Shown one piece after another: positions 16,870-26,300 of a stretch of 64,000 nt of DNA (positions within the stretch are counted from its first letter, which is position 1; each line of letters opens with the position of its first letter). The notes under the pieces are model-generated. The model had not been told where the DNA came from and searched no databases. It was given only the letters and a program-made list of their open reading frames with translations. A program made the translations under genes and the position numbers. Source of the DNA: Sedimenticola hydrogenitrophicus (GTDB lineage: Bacteria; Pseudomonadota; Gammaproteobacteria; Chromatiales; Chromatiaceae); NCBI RefSeq assembly GCF_029017505.1, contig NZ_JAQGEI010000021.1:31010-95009 (forward strand). The letters run 5' to 3'.

Positions 16870-18447
16870 ATGGAGTTAATAGATCGCAGGCCCTTCGTTA
16901 TTGGCATTTCGGGAAGCACTCGCAGCATCTCCGGTAAGCCGCGAAAGGGCACAATTATTGATATTGTCAATCAATCTGAAGACGAAACAGCGTTGCGCAG
17001 AGCCTTCTGTGAAGACGATCAGCTCAATACCGTAGACCGACATGTCAAACAACTCGGTATCCGGGACGGTGATGGTTTCAATCTCTATAAGAGTGAACGC
17101 AAGAAAACCAAGCGAAATAAAACATTCAGCAATACCGAAGTGGCGCTGGCTACCGCTTTGTATGGTGCCAAGGAGGCCGGCGCCGACATAGATCATCTGC
17201 AGTTAAACCGCTTTTTTTATCCTACACCCCGGGCGGAGAAGTTACGGGATCTGAAGGAGGCGCTGCTACGTGCGGACGGAATCGTGCTGGCCACCCCGGT
17301 ATATTTTGGCGACCGAAGTTCTCTTATCAGCAAGCTCATTGACTTCATTCGCAGTGATGCCGAGCTGAAGGAGGCACTGAGCGGAACGATCATGGGCGGT
17401 ATTGCCGTGGCGGCGAAGCGGAACGGCGGCCAAGAGACCTCACTGATCTACCAACTCATGGATATGCTGGAGATTGGTTTTCTCGGTGTGGGTAATGACT
17501 GGCGTACCACGGCCCAATACGGGGGGACATGCCATGCCGGCGACGTTGGCATGATGGCGAGTGATCATGTTGGGATTGAGACTGCCATGGGGGTAGGCCG
17601 GCGAGTGGGGAACGTCGCTCGGATGTCTTTCATGGGAGAGGATCACCAATTGTTAGGAAGGCATCGAATCATTTTCCTGGTGACCCAGGATAAGGACGAG
17701 ATTGCGCTGCAGTACGTGAAAGCGCTGACACGGCGGATATCAGAGGCTGAATCCACTGTAATCAACGTTACCAAGCTGCAGATTCACCCCTGCCAGGCGT
17801 GCGATCTTTGCCCGGCAACCGTCGGGCCTGACAAGGATTCGCGTTGTGTCGTAACGAGTCCCGACGATGACATGCAGGGCGTGTACGACCTGCTGATGAA
17901 TGCCGACGTTGTTGTCCCGGTAACCTACAACCCGACAGACCGCACAGGACTGGAAAGCGCGTACCAGTCGTTGATGGAGCGTCTCCGTTTCATGCGACGC
18001 TCAAACTACATGCTGAGTGACCGATTAATTGCACCGCTGGTGCTGGAAGAGATTGGGGCTGGCCAGAATATGCATATCCGAATGATCACTTCACTCATTC
18101 GTCAGCACTCCATCGTGGCAAGGCCTATGCAGGCCTACTTCCATAATGGTGTGCCGCTGAATGAACTGGATATCACACGGCAGTTCGCGACGCTCAATCA
18201 GGCAGTACGCAATATTACCCGTGGCCGGCTGCTGCTCTACGCAAACCCCGAAGAGTCCATCGAGTATCAAACTGTAGGGTATTTTTCGGATCAGTTTGAG
18301 GATGCCGAAGAGAAGGCGAGGGTCAGCCGTCTGATCCACGATGATCGTGTCCGGCGCTACCAAGCTGAAGCCAATAAGCGACTCAAACCGCTACAAGAGA
18401 CAATGAGGCGTAATTCGTACGGAATTAAGCGCGTCTCCCCGGTCTAA
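16870..18447 (+). CDS. Two-domain flavodoxin-fold oxidoreductase (FMN-reductase fused to iron-sulfur-flavoprotein-like domain)
   Basis: A 525-aa protein made of two flavodoxin-like modules. Domain 1 (about residues 1-260) has the NADPH-dependent FMN-reductase signatures GISGSTRS and ATPVYFGDRSSLISKLIDF, with an insert of about 60 residues after GSTR. Domain 2 (about 265-525) starts with a second flavin-type beta strand. It carries the cysteine cluster HPCQACDLCP followed by C about ten residues on, like the compact 4Fe-4S motif of Isf-type iron-sulfur flavoproteins. The gene is more AT-rich than the nap or clpA regions. The pairing suggests an internal electron path from NAD(P)H through FMN to a cluster. 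The acceptor is unknown. Confidence 0.75.
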   Translation: MELIDRRPFVIGISGSTRSISGKPRKGTIIDIVNQSEDETALRRAFCEDDQLNTVDRHVKQLGIRDGDGFNLYKSERKKTKRNKTFSNTEVALATALYGAKEAGADIDHLQLNRFFYPTPRAEKLRDLKEALLRADGIVLATPVYFGDRSSLISKLIDFIRSDAELKEALSGTIMGGIAVAAKRNGGQETSLIYQLMDMLEIGFLGVGNDWRTTAQYGGTCHAGDVGMMASDHVGIETAMGVGRRVGNVARMSFMGEDHQLLGRHRIIFLVTQDKDEIALQYVKALTRRISEAESTVINVTKLQIHPCQACDLCPATVGPDKDSRCVVTSPDDDMQGVYDLLMNADVVVPVTYNPTDRTGLESAYQSLMERLRFMRRSNYMLSDRLIAPLVLEEIGAGQNMHIRMITSLIRQHSIVARPMQAYFHNGVPLNELDITRQFATLNQAVRNITRGRLLLYANPEESIEYQTVGYFSDQFEDAEEKARVSRLIHDDRVRRYQAEANKRLKPLQETMRRNSYGIKRVSPV

Positions 18448-18483
18448 GCCACTCCTCATGCAAATCAATTGGAATTGAATAAA

Positions 18484-20004
18484 ATGAACGAGAATATTTA
18501 CGCCATACTTTCCCGCGGTTTTCCGCAGAATGCGGATACCCCGTTTTTGATTCTTCCCGATAACGAGCAGTATTCATATCGCCAGCTCGAGCAGGAGTCG
18601 GCACGCTATGCGAACGTTCTGGTTGCCTGCGGTTTGGAACCAGGCGATCGTGTTGCTGTTCAAGTGGATAAGTCCCCAGCAGCGCTTTTTCTCTATTTGG
18701 GTTGTGTACGCGCCGGATTGGCCTATGTCCCCATCAATCCCGGATATCAGTGTGATGAAGTTGAGTATTTTCTGAAGGATGCCGATGTTTCGGTATTTAT
18801 ATGTCGTCCGGATTTTTTGGAGGATGCCAGAAAACTGCAATGGAATAGTGAAGAGAGCTGGACCTTTGACCTGGGGATCGACAATACAGGGTCTCTGATA
18901 GAGGCCGTTCGAAAACAGCCGGATACCTTCAGTACTGCCCAGAATGCAGCGGATGACCTGGCGGCAATCATGTACACATCCGGCACCACTGGCCGCTCTA
19001 AAGGAACGATGTTATCCCATCGTAATCTGTCATCGAATGCCCTGGTGCTACATAGCTACTGGGAATTTGTCCCGGGTGATGTGATTCTGCATATGCTGCC
19101 GATTTACCATACGCACGGGCTATTTGTGGCGACCCATTGTGCCATGCTCAACGGTAGTCCACTATTGTTTGAACCCCGATTTGATGCGAAGCGCGCCCTG
19201 CGACTGATGCCGAAAGCAACCGTCCTTATGGGAGTGCCACCCAACTACGCCGCGCTATTGAATGAATCAGGTCTGACTCCTGAGACCTGCGAACAGATGC
19301 GTCTGTTTATTTCCGGCTCGGCACCGCTGCTTCCAACAACGTTTGAAGAGTTTCGGCGACGCAGCGGGCACGCGATACTCGAGCGTTACGGTATGACCGA
19401 AGGAGGTATGTTGGTGTCAAATCCGACTAACGGCGAGCGTCGCTGCGGAACAGTCGGTTTTCCGTTACCCGGAACACAGGCCCGCATAGTCGACGACCAG
19501 GGACGCCCTGTGGCAGCGGACGTGATCGGCCATATCCAGGTAAAAGGCGAAAATCTCTTTTCCGGTTATTGGCGGATGCCGGAGAAGACCCGGGATGAGT
19601 TTACCCCTGACGATTACTTCAAAACTGGGGATGTGGGGCATTATGATCGTGATGGCTACCTGACCATCGTGGGTCGTTTCAAGGATGTCATCACTGTTGA
19701 TAACCGGGAGGTATATCCGAAATCGATCGAGACCGCCATTGATCTTATGCCTGGGGTTGCGGAGTCTGCCGTTATCGGTTTGTCGGACCGCGCTAACGGG
19801 ATCACCGTCGCTGCGGTGATTGCGTATCGACAGCACGGGCCGCGCCCCACAGCAGAGGGTATTACCTCGACTCTCAAGGAGTCGTTTGATGACTTTCAGG
19901 TACCAGGCGCGGTGTATTTTGTAGACCAGTTGCCACGTAACGGTATGGGCAAAGTGCAAAAGAGTGTGCTGCGGGAACGCTATCAGGACCCGATAAACCG
20001 GTAG
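18484..20004 (+). CDS. AMP-forming acyl-CoA synthetase (MatB-like)
   Basis: A 506-aa ANL-superfamily ligase from ATG 18484; a TTG lies 15 bases upstream. It shows the P-loop MYTSGTTGRSKGTMLSH, the A5 motif ERYGMTEGGML, the hinge region FKTGDVGHYDRDGYLTIVGR and the C-terminal catalytic Lys in PRNGMGKVQKSVL. Overall it looks closest to malonyl-CoA synthetase (MatB), but the substrate cannot be fixed by eye. It ends the cluster with the aldehyde dehydrogenase and is followed by a strong terminator. Base composition is lower in GC than the housekeeping genes. Confidence 0.85.
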   Translation: MNENIYAILSRGFPQNADTPFLILPDNEQYSYRQLEQESARYANVLVACGLEPGDRVAVQVDKSPAALFLYLGCVRAGLAYVPINPGYQCDEVEYFLKDADVSVFICRPDFLEDARKLQWNSEESWTFDLGIDNTGSLIEAVRKQPDTFSTAQNAADDLAAIMYTSGTTGRSKGTMLSHRNLSSNALVLHSYWEFVPGDVILHMLPIYHTHGLFVATHCAMLNGSPLLFEPRFDAKRALRLMPKATVLMGVPPNYAALLNESGLTPETCEQMRLFISGSAPLLPTTFEEFRRRSGHAILERYGMTEGGMLVSNPTNGERRCGTVGFPLPGTQARIVDDQGRPVAADVIGHIQVKGENLFSGYWRMPEKTRDEFTPDDYFKTGDVGHYDRDGYLTIVGRFKDVITVDNREVYPKSIETAIDLMPGVAESAVIGLSDRANGITVAAVIAYRQHGPRPTAEGITSTLKESFDDFQVPGAVYFVDQLPRNGMGKVQKSVLRERYQDPINR

Positions 20005-20096
20005 AAAACCTCGTCTGGAGCGACTTTCCGGTTCATACAGGATGCCTGCTGTGTTGGGGTTAATGTGGATTGACAGCAGTCCCGGCGGCCCAATTG

Positions 20097-20130
20097 CCAA
20101 GATGCCCGGTTGATCCGGGCATCTTGGTTT
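20097..20130. terminator. Bidirectional terminator between convergent genes
   Basis: A 13-bp perfect stem CCAAGATGCCCGG/CCGGGCATCTTGG with a 5-nt loop and a short T-run. It lies between the acyl-CoA synthetase (plus) and the DsbA-like gene (minus), and may stop transcription from both sides. Confidence 0.8.
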
Positions 20131-20158
20131 GTCGGTTCTGCAAAAGAAGGAGTGGCGT

Positions 20159-21169
20159 CTAGCGGCCTTGCAGATACTTCTCGATGGCTGCGACGAAGAC
20201 GTTGGCGGGCTGCGCGCCGGAGAGCAGTTCGCCCTCCACGGTGCCCTTGTCCGGGTCGTGGTAGCCGATAATGAATCCGGGCGTCCCGGTGATCCCGGCG
20301 GATTGGCCGGCTGCCATGTCGTTGGCCACCCGCCCGGCATAGGTGTCATTATCCAGGCAGCTGTTGAACCGCTCCAGGTCCTTGATATTGATGCGTTGGG
20401 CGATCGCTTTCAGCTCGGGTCGGAACAGGTTGTCCGGCTGATTGAACAGAACCTCGTGCATCGCCTCGAAGCTCCCCTGGTCGCGGGCACACTCGACCGC
20501 TATGGCGGCGTCATCGGCTTCCTTATGAAAGGCGAGCGGGAAGTGGCGGTAACCGAAAGCGACCCGCTCACCATACTGTCCGATCAGCTCCTTGACCGTA
20601 CTCTGGGCCCGTTTACAGAACGGACACTGGTAATCGGAGAACTCCATGACCATCACCCCGGCCTGGTCGTTCCCGCGCATAAAGGCACTGTCGACGGCGA
20701 GCTTAAGCAGCATCTCCTTCGGCTTGACCAGACGCGAGGTGATATCGCCCTTGATCGCCGCGCGTTGATAGATCTGGATATCGTGCTGGGCCTTGGCCAT
20801 GCCTTCCATGTATTCCCGGATCATCGGGGCCAACTGCTCCAGGGGACCCCGGCTCTGCAGCTTGTTGTTGAGATAGAAGGTCTCGATCTGCTCCTCGGAG
20901 ATGGCGGCGGGCGCGGCGGCCGGGTAATCTGTCGAATCGGTGGTCAGCTGGGTTACGGCGTGCTGGATGAAGGCCTCCTGCAGTGCGTCATGGAGCTGGA
21001 TGCGCAGTTCATTGATCTTGCGGTTCTCGATATCCGACAGCTGGATGGATTTACCACTCACCGTACCGACGACACTGCCCTCGGTCAGCAGGGCGTCGGC
21101 GGCGGCGTGAACGGTGGCGGTTGCCGTGAACAGGGCCAGGGTGAATGGGATCAACTTGATTGGCTTCAT
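20159..21169 (-). CDS. Exported DsbA-family thiol:disulfide protein
   Basis: A 336-aa periplasmic protein from ATG 21169, with AAGGAT upstream. The signal peptide ends near residue 23 (VHA-AAD). Residues about 30-150 form a helical region with a SurA/PpiD-like start (GSVVGTVSGKSIQLSDIE). The C-terminal part is a thioredoxin-fold DsbA-type domain with the redox motif CPFC (FSDYQCPFCKRA) and a cis-Pro loop GTPGFIIG. It probably forms or rearranges disulfides in exported proteins. Confidence 0.87.
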   Translation of the reverse strand: MKPIKLIPFTLALFTATATVHAAADALLTEGSVVGTVSGKSIQLSDIENRKINELRIQLHDALQEAFIQHAVTQLTTDSTDYPAAAPAAISEEQIETFYLNNKLQSRGPLEQLAPMIREYMEGMAKAQHDIQIYQRAAIKGDITSRLVKPKEMLLKLAVDSAFMRGNDQAGVMVMEFSDYQCPFCKRAQSTVKELIGQYGERVAFGYRHFPLAFHKEADDAAIAVECARDQGSFEAMHEVLFNQPDNLFRPELKAIAQRINIKDLERFNSCLDNDTYAGRVANDMAAGQSAGITGTPGFIIGYHDPDKGTVEGELLSGAQPANVFVAAIEKYLQGR

Positions 21170-21297
21170 TGATAATCCTTGGTGAGGGTAAGCCCGGTGG
21201 GCATTTTTGGTCTGTATAGCTCGGACAGCGTGCCCGGAAGCGAGTTCCGGAGGCGGTCCATCCCGTGTGGCGCTGGGAGAGGGCCTCTGGTTGTCAC

Positions 21298-22245
21298 TCA
21301 TGATACGGGATCCGGCTGGACCGCGGCGCGGGCAAGCCTGACCGCCAGCATCGAGTCGACAAACAACTGCAGGAAATGGAACAGGATGCAGGCCACCAGC
21401 GCCACCCCGACCGGCTGATTGAGTGCCGCCAGCACGCTGACGGCAACCGGCAGGGTTTTCTGCGACGCGGTGAACAGCAGGGCGATCCATTCAGCGCGCT
21501 CCGGCCGGTTGATCCGGCGTGAACCGAGACAGAGCAGCAACAGTGCACCATGCAGCAACAGGGCCGCGGCGATCATACTGCCGATCAGCGGCAGGCTGAT
21601 CTCCCTGAGGGTGTCACTGGATGCCGAGACCGACATCCACACCGTAAGAACCACGCAACTGGAGGGCAGATAGCGGATCAGCCAGTGGCGTGGCGGGAGT
21701 TGTATGATCCGGCGGCCCAGCATCCCCGTTACAAAGGGGATCAGGACAATGATCAGCAGTTGTTGAAGTAGTGGCCAGGGGGGGGAGTGGGTGAGGTTCC
21801 CGACATTTTCCAGTACCACCGGCAGCAAAAACGGGATGGTGAAGACGCCGAGCAGATTGAGCAGGATGGTCAGAAACAGCGCCTTGAATCTGTCGCCCTC
21901 CGCCAGCTGGGTCATGACAATCCCGGAGGAGAGGGTGGTCGGGACCGTTGCGGTCACGATCAGGCCGAGAGCGGCGCCGGCGGGCAGTGCCAGCAGTGTA
22001 GCCGTTGCCAGTCCGAGAAAGGGGCTGATCAGCAGATTGATCAGGATGGCGATCAGCGCGGTGGACCAGAGTTTTCCGGACAGCGGCATCCGACTCAGTA
22101 CCGTCTGGTAGCCGTTGATCAGAAAGATGGTGACCACCATCCAGGGAATCATCCCCATCTCCTGAAGCGCCATACCCGGCGCCGGGGCAAGCCACGCCGT
22201 GAGAAACGCGAGCAACAGGCCGACCGGGAGAAAATAGCCGTTCAT
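21298..22245 (-). CDS. SBF-like (bile acid:sodium symporter superfamily) membrane transporter
   Basis: A 315-aa protein with about nine or ten membrane helices. It resembles the SBF-like/BASS family through the two discontinuous-helix regions (TVPTTLSSGIVMTQLAEGD and TASQKTLPVAVSVLAAL). It lies 24 bp upstream of csiV on the same strand, so the two may be co-transcribed. By family it is a sodium-coupled or uncoupled carrier of an organic anion; the substrate is unknown. Confidence 0.8.
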   Translation of the reverse strand: MNGYFLPVGLLLAFLTAWLAPAPGMALQEMGMIPWMVVTIFLINGYQTVLSRMPLSGKLWSTALIAILINLLISPFLGLATATLLALPAGAALGLIVTATVPTTLSSGIVMTQLAEGDRFKALFLTILLNLLGVFTIPFLLPVVLENVGNLTHSPPWPLLQQLLIIVLIPFVTGMLGRRIIQLPPRHWLIRYLPSSCVVLTVWMSVSASSDTLREISLPLIGSMIAAALLLHGALLLLCLGSRRINRPERAEWIALLFTASQKTLPVAVSVLAALNQPVGVALVACILFHFLQLFVDSMLAVRLARAAVQPDPVS

Positions 22246-22269
22246 GCGGGCGGAAGCTCGGCGCCAGAC

Positions 22270-23019
22270 TCAGTTGGGCGCCGGGGAGGCCGTTTCCGTC
22301 ACCGGGGGTGTGGGCTCGGTTGGCGGGGCGTCGGCGTCCCCTGGCGCGGGTTCAGCGGCCGGCTCGGCTTTCGGTTCCAACTTCGCGACCCGGCTTATCA
22401 GGATCAGCGCCCCGAGCCGGGGGTGATCGATATAGTGCAGTTCGCCGCTGCGCATACGCCGGCTGGCCTGAAACCGGATACTGCCCCGGGTGGGACTGGG
22501 TAGCGCATCGGGGCTGGCCGGCGGGAGCGCGCGGTTCGCGCCCCGCAACAGGATATCCAGGTCGACATGCAGGTAGCGGTTGACGCTGATCCTGATCAGG
22601 CCCTCGAACCGGGGCAGCGGACCCGCGTCGCTGTGCCGCGGGCCGGGCCCCAGGTAGATGGCCTTGGCCCCCGCGCTGGTGGCTACCGGTTGACGCCAGG
22701 CCTGATGATATAGTGGCTCCATGGCGCCACGCGTCCGCTGCAGGGCGTCGAACTGCGCGGCCAGTCGCCGGCTCGAGCTGGGCCGCAGGGTGTAGGGCTG
22801 TGACGGAGCAGACGCCGGCGGCTGCAGTGTCACGGTTTCCGACCAGTCCGGGCTGCCCGGGTCTTCCGACCACATCTCCGTCGCCGCGCCGCCGGAGGAG
22901 CCCTGTTTGAACAGAATCAGTTCAATGTCATACCAGGGGGGCTCTTCCGCGGCCTGTACGGGGTGCGCCAGGGCGGAGAGACTCAATACGATTGCCACGA
23001 AGTATCGGACCAGTTTCAT
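22270..23019 (-). CDS. csiV: CsiV-family exported protein
   Basis: A 249-aa protein from ATG 23019 with a signal peptide (cleavage after VQA, about residue 23). It carries the CsiV start signature WYDIELILFKQ. The repeated FEGLIRISVNRYLHVDLDI and RMRSGELHYIDHPRLGALI blocks are typical of this family. The C-terminus is a Pro/Ala/Glu-rich tail. The gene lies immediately downstream of mfd on the same strand, the usual place in gammaproteobacteria. In Vibrio CsiV binds peptidoglycan and activates the D-amino-acid response. The function here is inferred only from family. Confidence 0.82.
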   Translation of the reverse strand: MKLVRYFVAIVLSLSALAHPVQAAEEPPWYDIELILFKQGSSGGAATEMWSEDPGSPDWSETVTLQPPASAPSQPYTLRPSSSRRLAAQFDALQRTRGAMEPLYHQAWRQPVATSAGAKAIYLGPGPRHSDAGPLPRFEGLIRISVNRYLHVDLDILLRGANRALPPASPDALPSPTRGSIRFQASRRMRSGELHYIDHPRLGALILISRVAKLEPKAEPAAEPAPGDADAPPTEPTPPVTETASPAPN

Positions 23020-23110
23020 AAAGATTGCACGTGCGGATGAACCATTTATACACCACAGCCGGTAATTGTCCCTTTCACGGGAAAAAATGTATAGGGGTAT
23101 TTTGTGATTA

Positions 23111-23320
23111 GGGCTCGCGCAAGAATAATTTCGTAATACCGAGGGCGTCACTGGGCCATGCCGGCAAGGCACGCTTTGCAGGCAATGGCCGCTCCCGGCC
23201 ATCCTTGGCCTCGCGGCATAAGTCCATCCCTGGACAAAGCTGCTCCCTTGCCAAAAAGCGTAACGCCGGCGGCGGGGTCCAGTGGCGACCGAATACCGGA
23301 ACTTATTTTTGCGCGAGCCC
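23111..23320. repeat. MITE-like element, copy 1 (terminal inverted repeats)
   Basis: A 210-bp non-coding element bounded by inverted repeats that begin GGGCTCGCGCAA and match at 20 of 22 positions. It ends exactly at the TAA stop codon of mfd (23321-23323). A second copy lies in inverted orientation at 36021-36179; copy 1 has an extra segment of about 50 bp inside. No transposase is encoded. Confidence 0.85.
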
Positions 23321-26300
23321 TTAGCCACAGACCTCATCCAGGATATTCCCCACCTGCTGGATACGCCCCTGCTGATCGCTGAGATCCTTGAAGAAGCGCA
23401 GCTTCTCCCCGCCGTCCAGCTTGTACTCCCGGGGCCGGGTCTGGATCAAGCGGATGATCTGGCCCGGGTCGATCTTCGGTTGTCCATCAAACAGGATGCG
23501 GCCGCCGGCCGGTCCGGCCTCGATCTTGCGGATGCCCAGCGGGTTGGCCTTCAGCTTCAGGCCGGTGATGCCGAACAGATTCCGCGTCGGTTCCGGCAGC
23601 AGGCCGAAACGGTCGATCATCTCGACCTGCAGTTCACGCAACTCGGCATCGGAGCCGGCACTGGCGATGCGTTTATAGAGTACCAGACGCGAATGGACGT
23701 CGGGCAGATAATCCTCCGGCAGCAGGGCCGGGAGTTGCAGGTCGATCTCGGCGCCGTGATCCAGCGGGCGGTCCAGGTCGGGATGTTCGCCGGCCTTGAG
23801 CGCCTTGACGGCGCGTTCCAGCAGATCGCTGTAGAGGCTGAAGCCGACCTCGTGTATCTGGCCGCTCTGACCTTCGCCCAGCAATTCGCCCGCGCCGCGG
23901 ATCTCGAGGTCGTGCGTTGCCAAGGTGAATCCGGCACCTAGATCTTCAAGTGATTCAATGGCTTCCAGGCGTTTCTTCGCGTCAGCAGTAAGCGTCTTCG
24001 GCGGCGGTGTAATCAGATAGGCGTAGGCCCGGTGATGGGAGCGCCCGACCCGTCCCCGCAGCTGATGCAGCTGCGCCAGGCCGAGCTTGTCGGCGCGGTT
24101 GATGATCATGGTGTTGGCGCTGGGGACATCGATACCGCTTTCGATAATGGTGGTGCAGACCAGAATGTTGAAGCGCTGGTGATAGAAGTCGCGCATGACC
24201 TCTTCCAACTGGCGCTCGCGCATCTGTCCATGGGCCACCCGCACCCGGATGCCGGGCAGCAGCTGCTCCAGCTTGTGGGCGGTGTTCTCGATGGTGCTGA
24301 CCTCGTTGTGCAGGAAGTAGACCTGGCCGCCGCGTTTGATCTCGCGCTGGCACGCCTCGACGATCAGCGCCTCATTCCATTGGCTGATAAAGGTCTTGAT
24401 CGGGTGCCGGGCCGCCGGCGGGGTGGCGATGATGGATAGATCGCGCATCCCCGACATGGCCATGTTCAGGGTCCTGGGGATGGGGGTGGCGGTGAGGGTC
24501 AGCATGTCCACCTCGCTGCGCAGCGCCTTGAGTCGCTCCTTGTGCCGCACCCCAAAGCGGTGCTCCTCGTCGATCACCACCAGCCCGAGATTTTTATAGC
24601 GGATACTCTCCTGCAGCAGTTTGTGGGTCCCCACCACGATATCCACGAGGCCGGCTGCCAGGCCGTCCGTGATCGACTTCTGTTGTTTGGCGGTGCGGAA
24701 GCGCGAGAGGCTTTCCACCTTGATCGGCCAGTCGGCGAAGCGGTCGGAGAAGTTCTCATAATGTTGTTGTGCCAGCAGGGTGGTGGGCACCAGTACCGCG
24801 ACCTGTTTTCCCCCCTGTACCGCCATGAAGGCCGCGCGCATGGCCACCTCGGTCTTGCCGAAGCCGACGTCGCCGCACACCACCCGATCCATGGGGTGGG
24901 GAGATGTCATGTCGGCAATCACCGATTCGATGGTCTGCTGCTGATCCGGGGTCTCCTCAAATTCGAACGAGGCGGCAAACGACGCATACTCCTCTCCGGG
25001 CGGGGGAAAGGCGTAACCCTGGTGTGCCGCCCGGCGGGCATAGATCTCCAGCAGTTCCGCCGCGACATCGCGTGCCTTCTCCGCCGCCTTGCGCTTGACC
25101 CGCTCCCACTGGTCGCCGCCGAGGCGGTGCAGCGGCGCATTTTCCGGGGTCGCACCGGCATAACGGCTGATCAGGTGAAGCGACGAGACCGGGACATAGA
25201 GCTTGTCGCCCCGGGCATATTCCAGGGCCAGGAACTCGGTGGTCATGCCACCCACCTCCAGCACCTGCAGACCAAGATAGCGGCCCACGCCGTGGTCTTC
25301 ATGGACCACGGGTGCACCGATATGCAACTCCGTCAGGTTGCGGACAATCTGGTCGGCATCGCGTTGCCTGGACTTGCGGCGCCGTTCCTGGCGGACCCGT
25401 TCGCCCAGCAGTTGGCTTTCGGTGATGATCACCAGCCCGGCGTGATCCAGCCAGATCCCCTGTTCCAGCGGGGCGACGGTCAGCATCAGCGGCTGATCGG
25501 CATCGAGAAACCCCTGCCAGCCCTCCACCGGGCTGGGGCGGATGCCGTATCCGGCCAGGGTCTCCTTCAGCATCTCCCGGCGTCCGGCACTCTCCGCGAT
25601 AAACAGGATTCGCCCCGGGGCACGCGCGATGAACGCCTGCAACGCCGCCGCGGGGCGTTCGGCCCGTGCCTGAAAACTGAGCGGCTCGGGGGCGCGGGTG
25701 GCAAAGTTGTAGAAGTCGCTGTAGCCCTTGTTGCGGGTCTCGATTTCTGTCCGCTGCAGCGAGATCGACATCCCCCGGTTCAGGTTTGCCAGCAGGTGAT
25801 CGCTGTCCAGATAGAGCCGTTCGGGTGCCAGCAGGGGGCGTTCCGGGTCATATCTGCGCTGCTCGTAACGGGTCTGGACCTGCTGCAGAAACTGCGCGGC
25901 GTAATCCCGGGTCTGCGCACTGCGAATGGTCAGCAACTGGTCGGGCAAAAAGTCGAACAGGGTGGCCGTCTGCTCAAAGAAGAGCGGCAGGTAGTACTCC
26001 AGTCCGCCCGGCGTGTTGCCGTTGGATACCTCCCTGTAGATGAGGCTGCGTTGCGGGTCGCCTTCGAAGGTGTTGCGGTAAGCCTGACGAAAATGGGTAA
26101 TCCCGGCCTCATCCAGCGGATACTCACGCGCCGGCAGCATCTCGATGGCGTCCACATGCTGCAGGGTGAGCTGGGTTTCCGGATCGAAGGTCCGGATGCT
26201 CTCCACCTCCTCATCAAAAAGATCAATCCGGTAGGGGATGCCGCTGCCCATGGGGTAGATGTCCAGGAGCGAACCGCGAATGGTGTATTCCCCATGCTCC

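Noticed and set aside
22270..23337. Longer 355-aa start for the CsiV protein
   Set aside because: The extra N-terminal part is translated from the palindromic element at 23111-23320. The signal peptide begins at ATG 23019.
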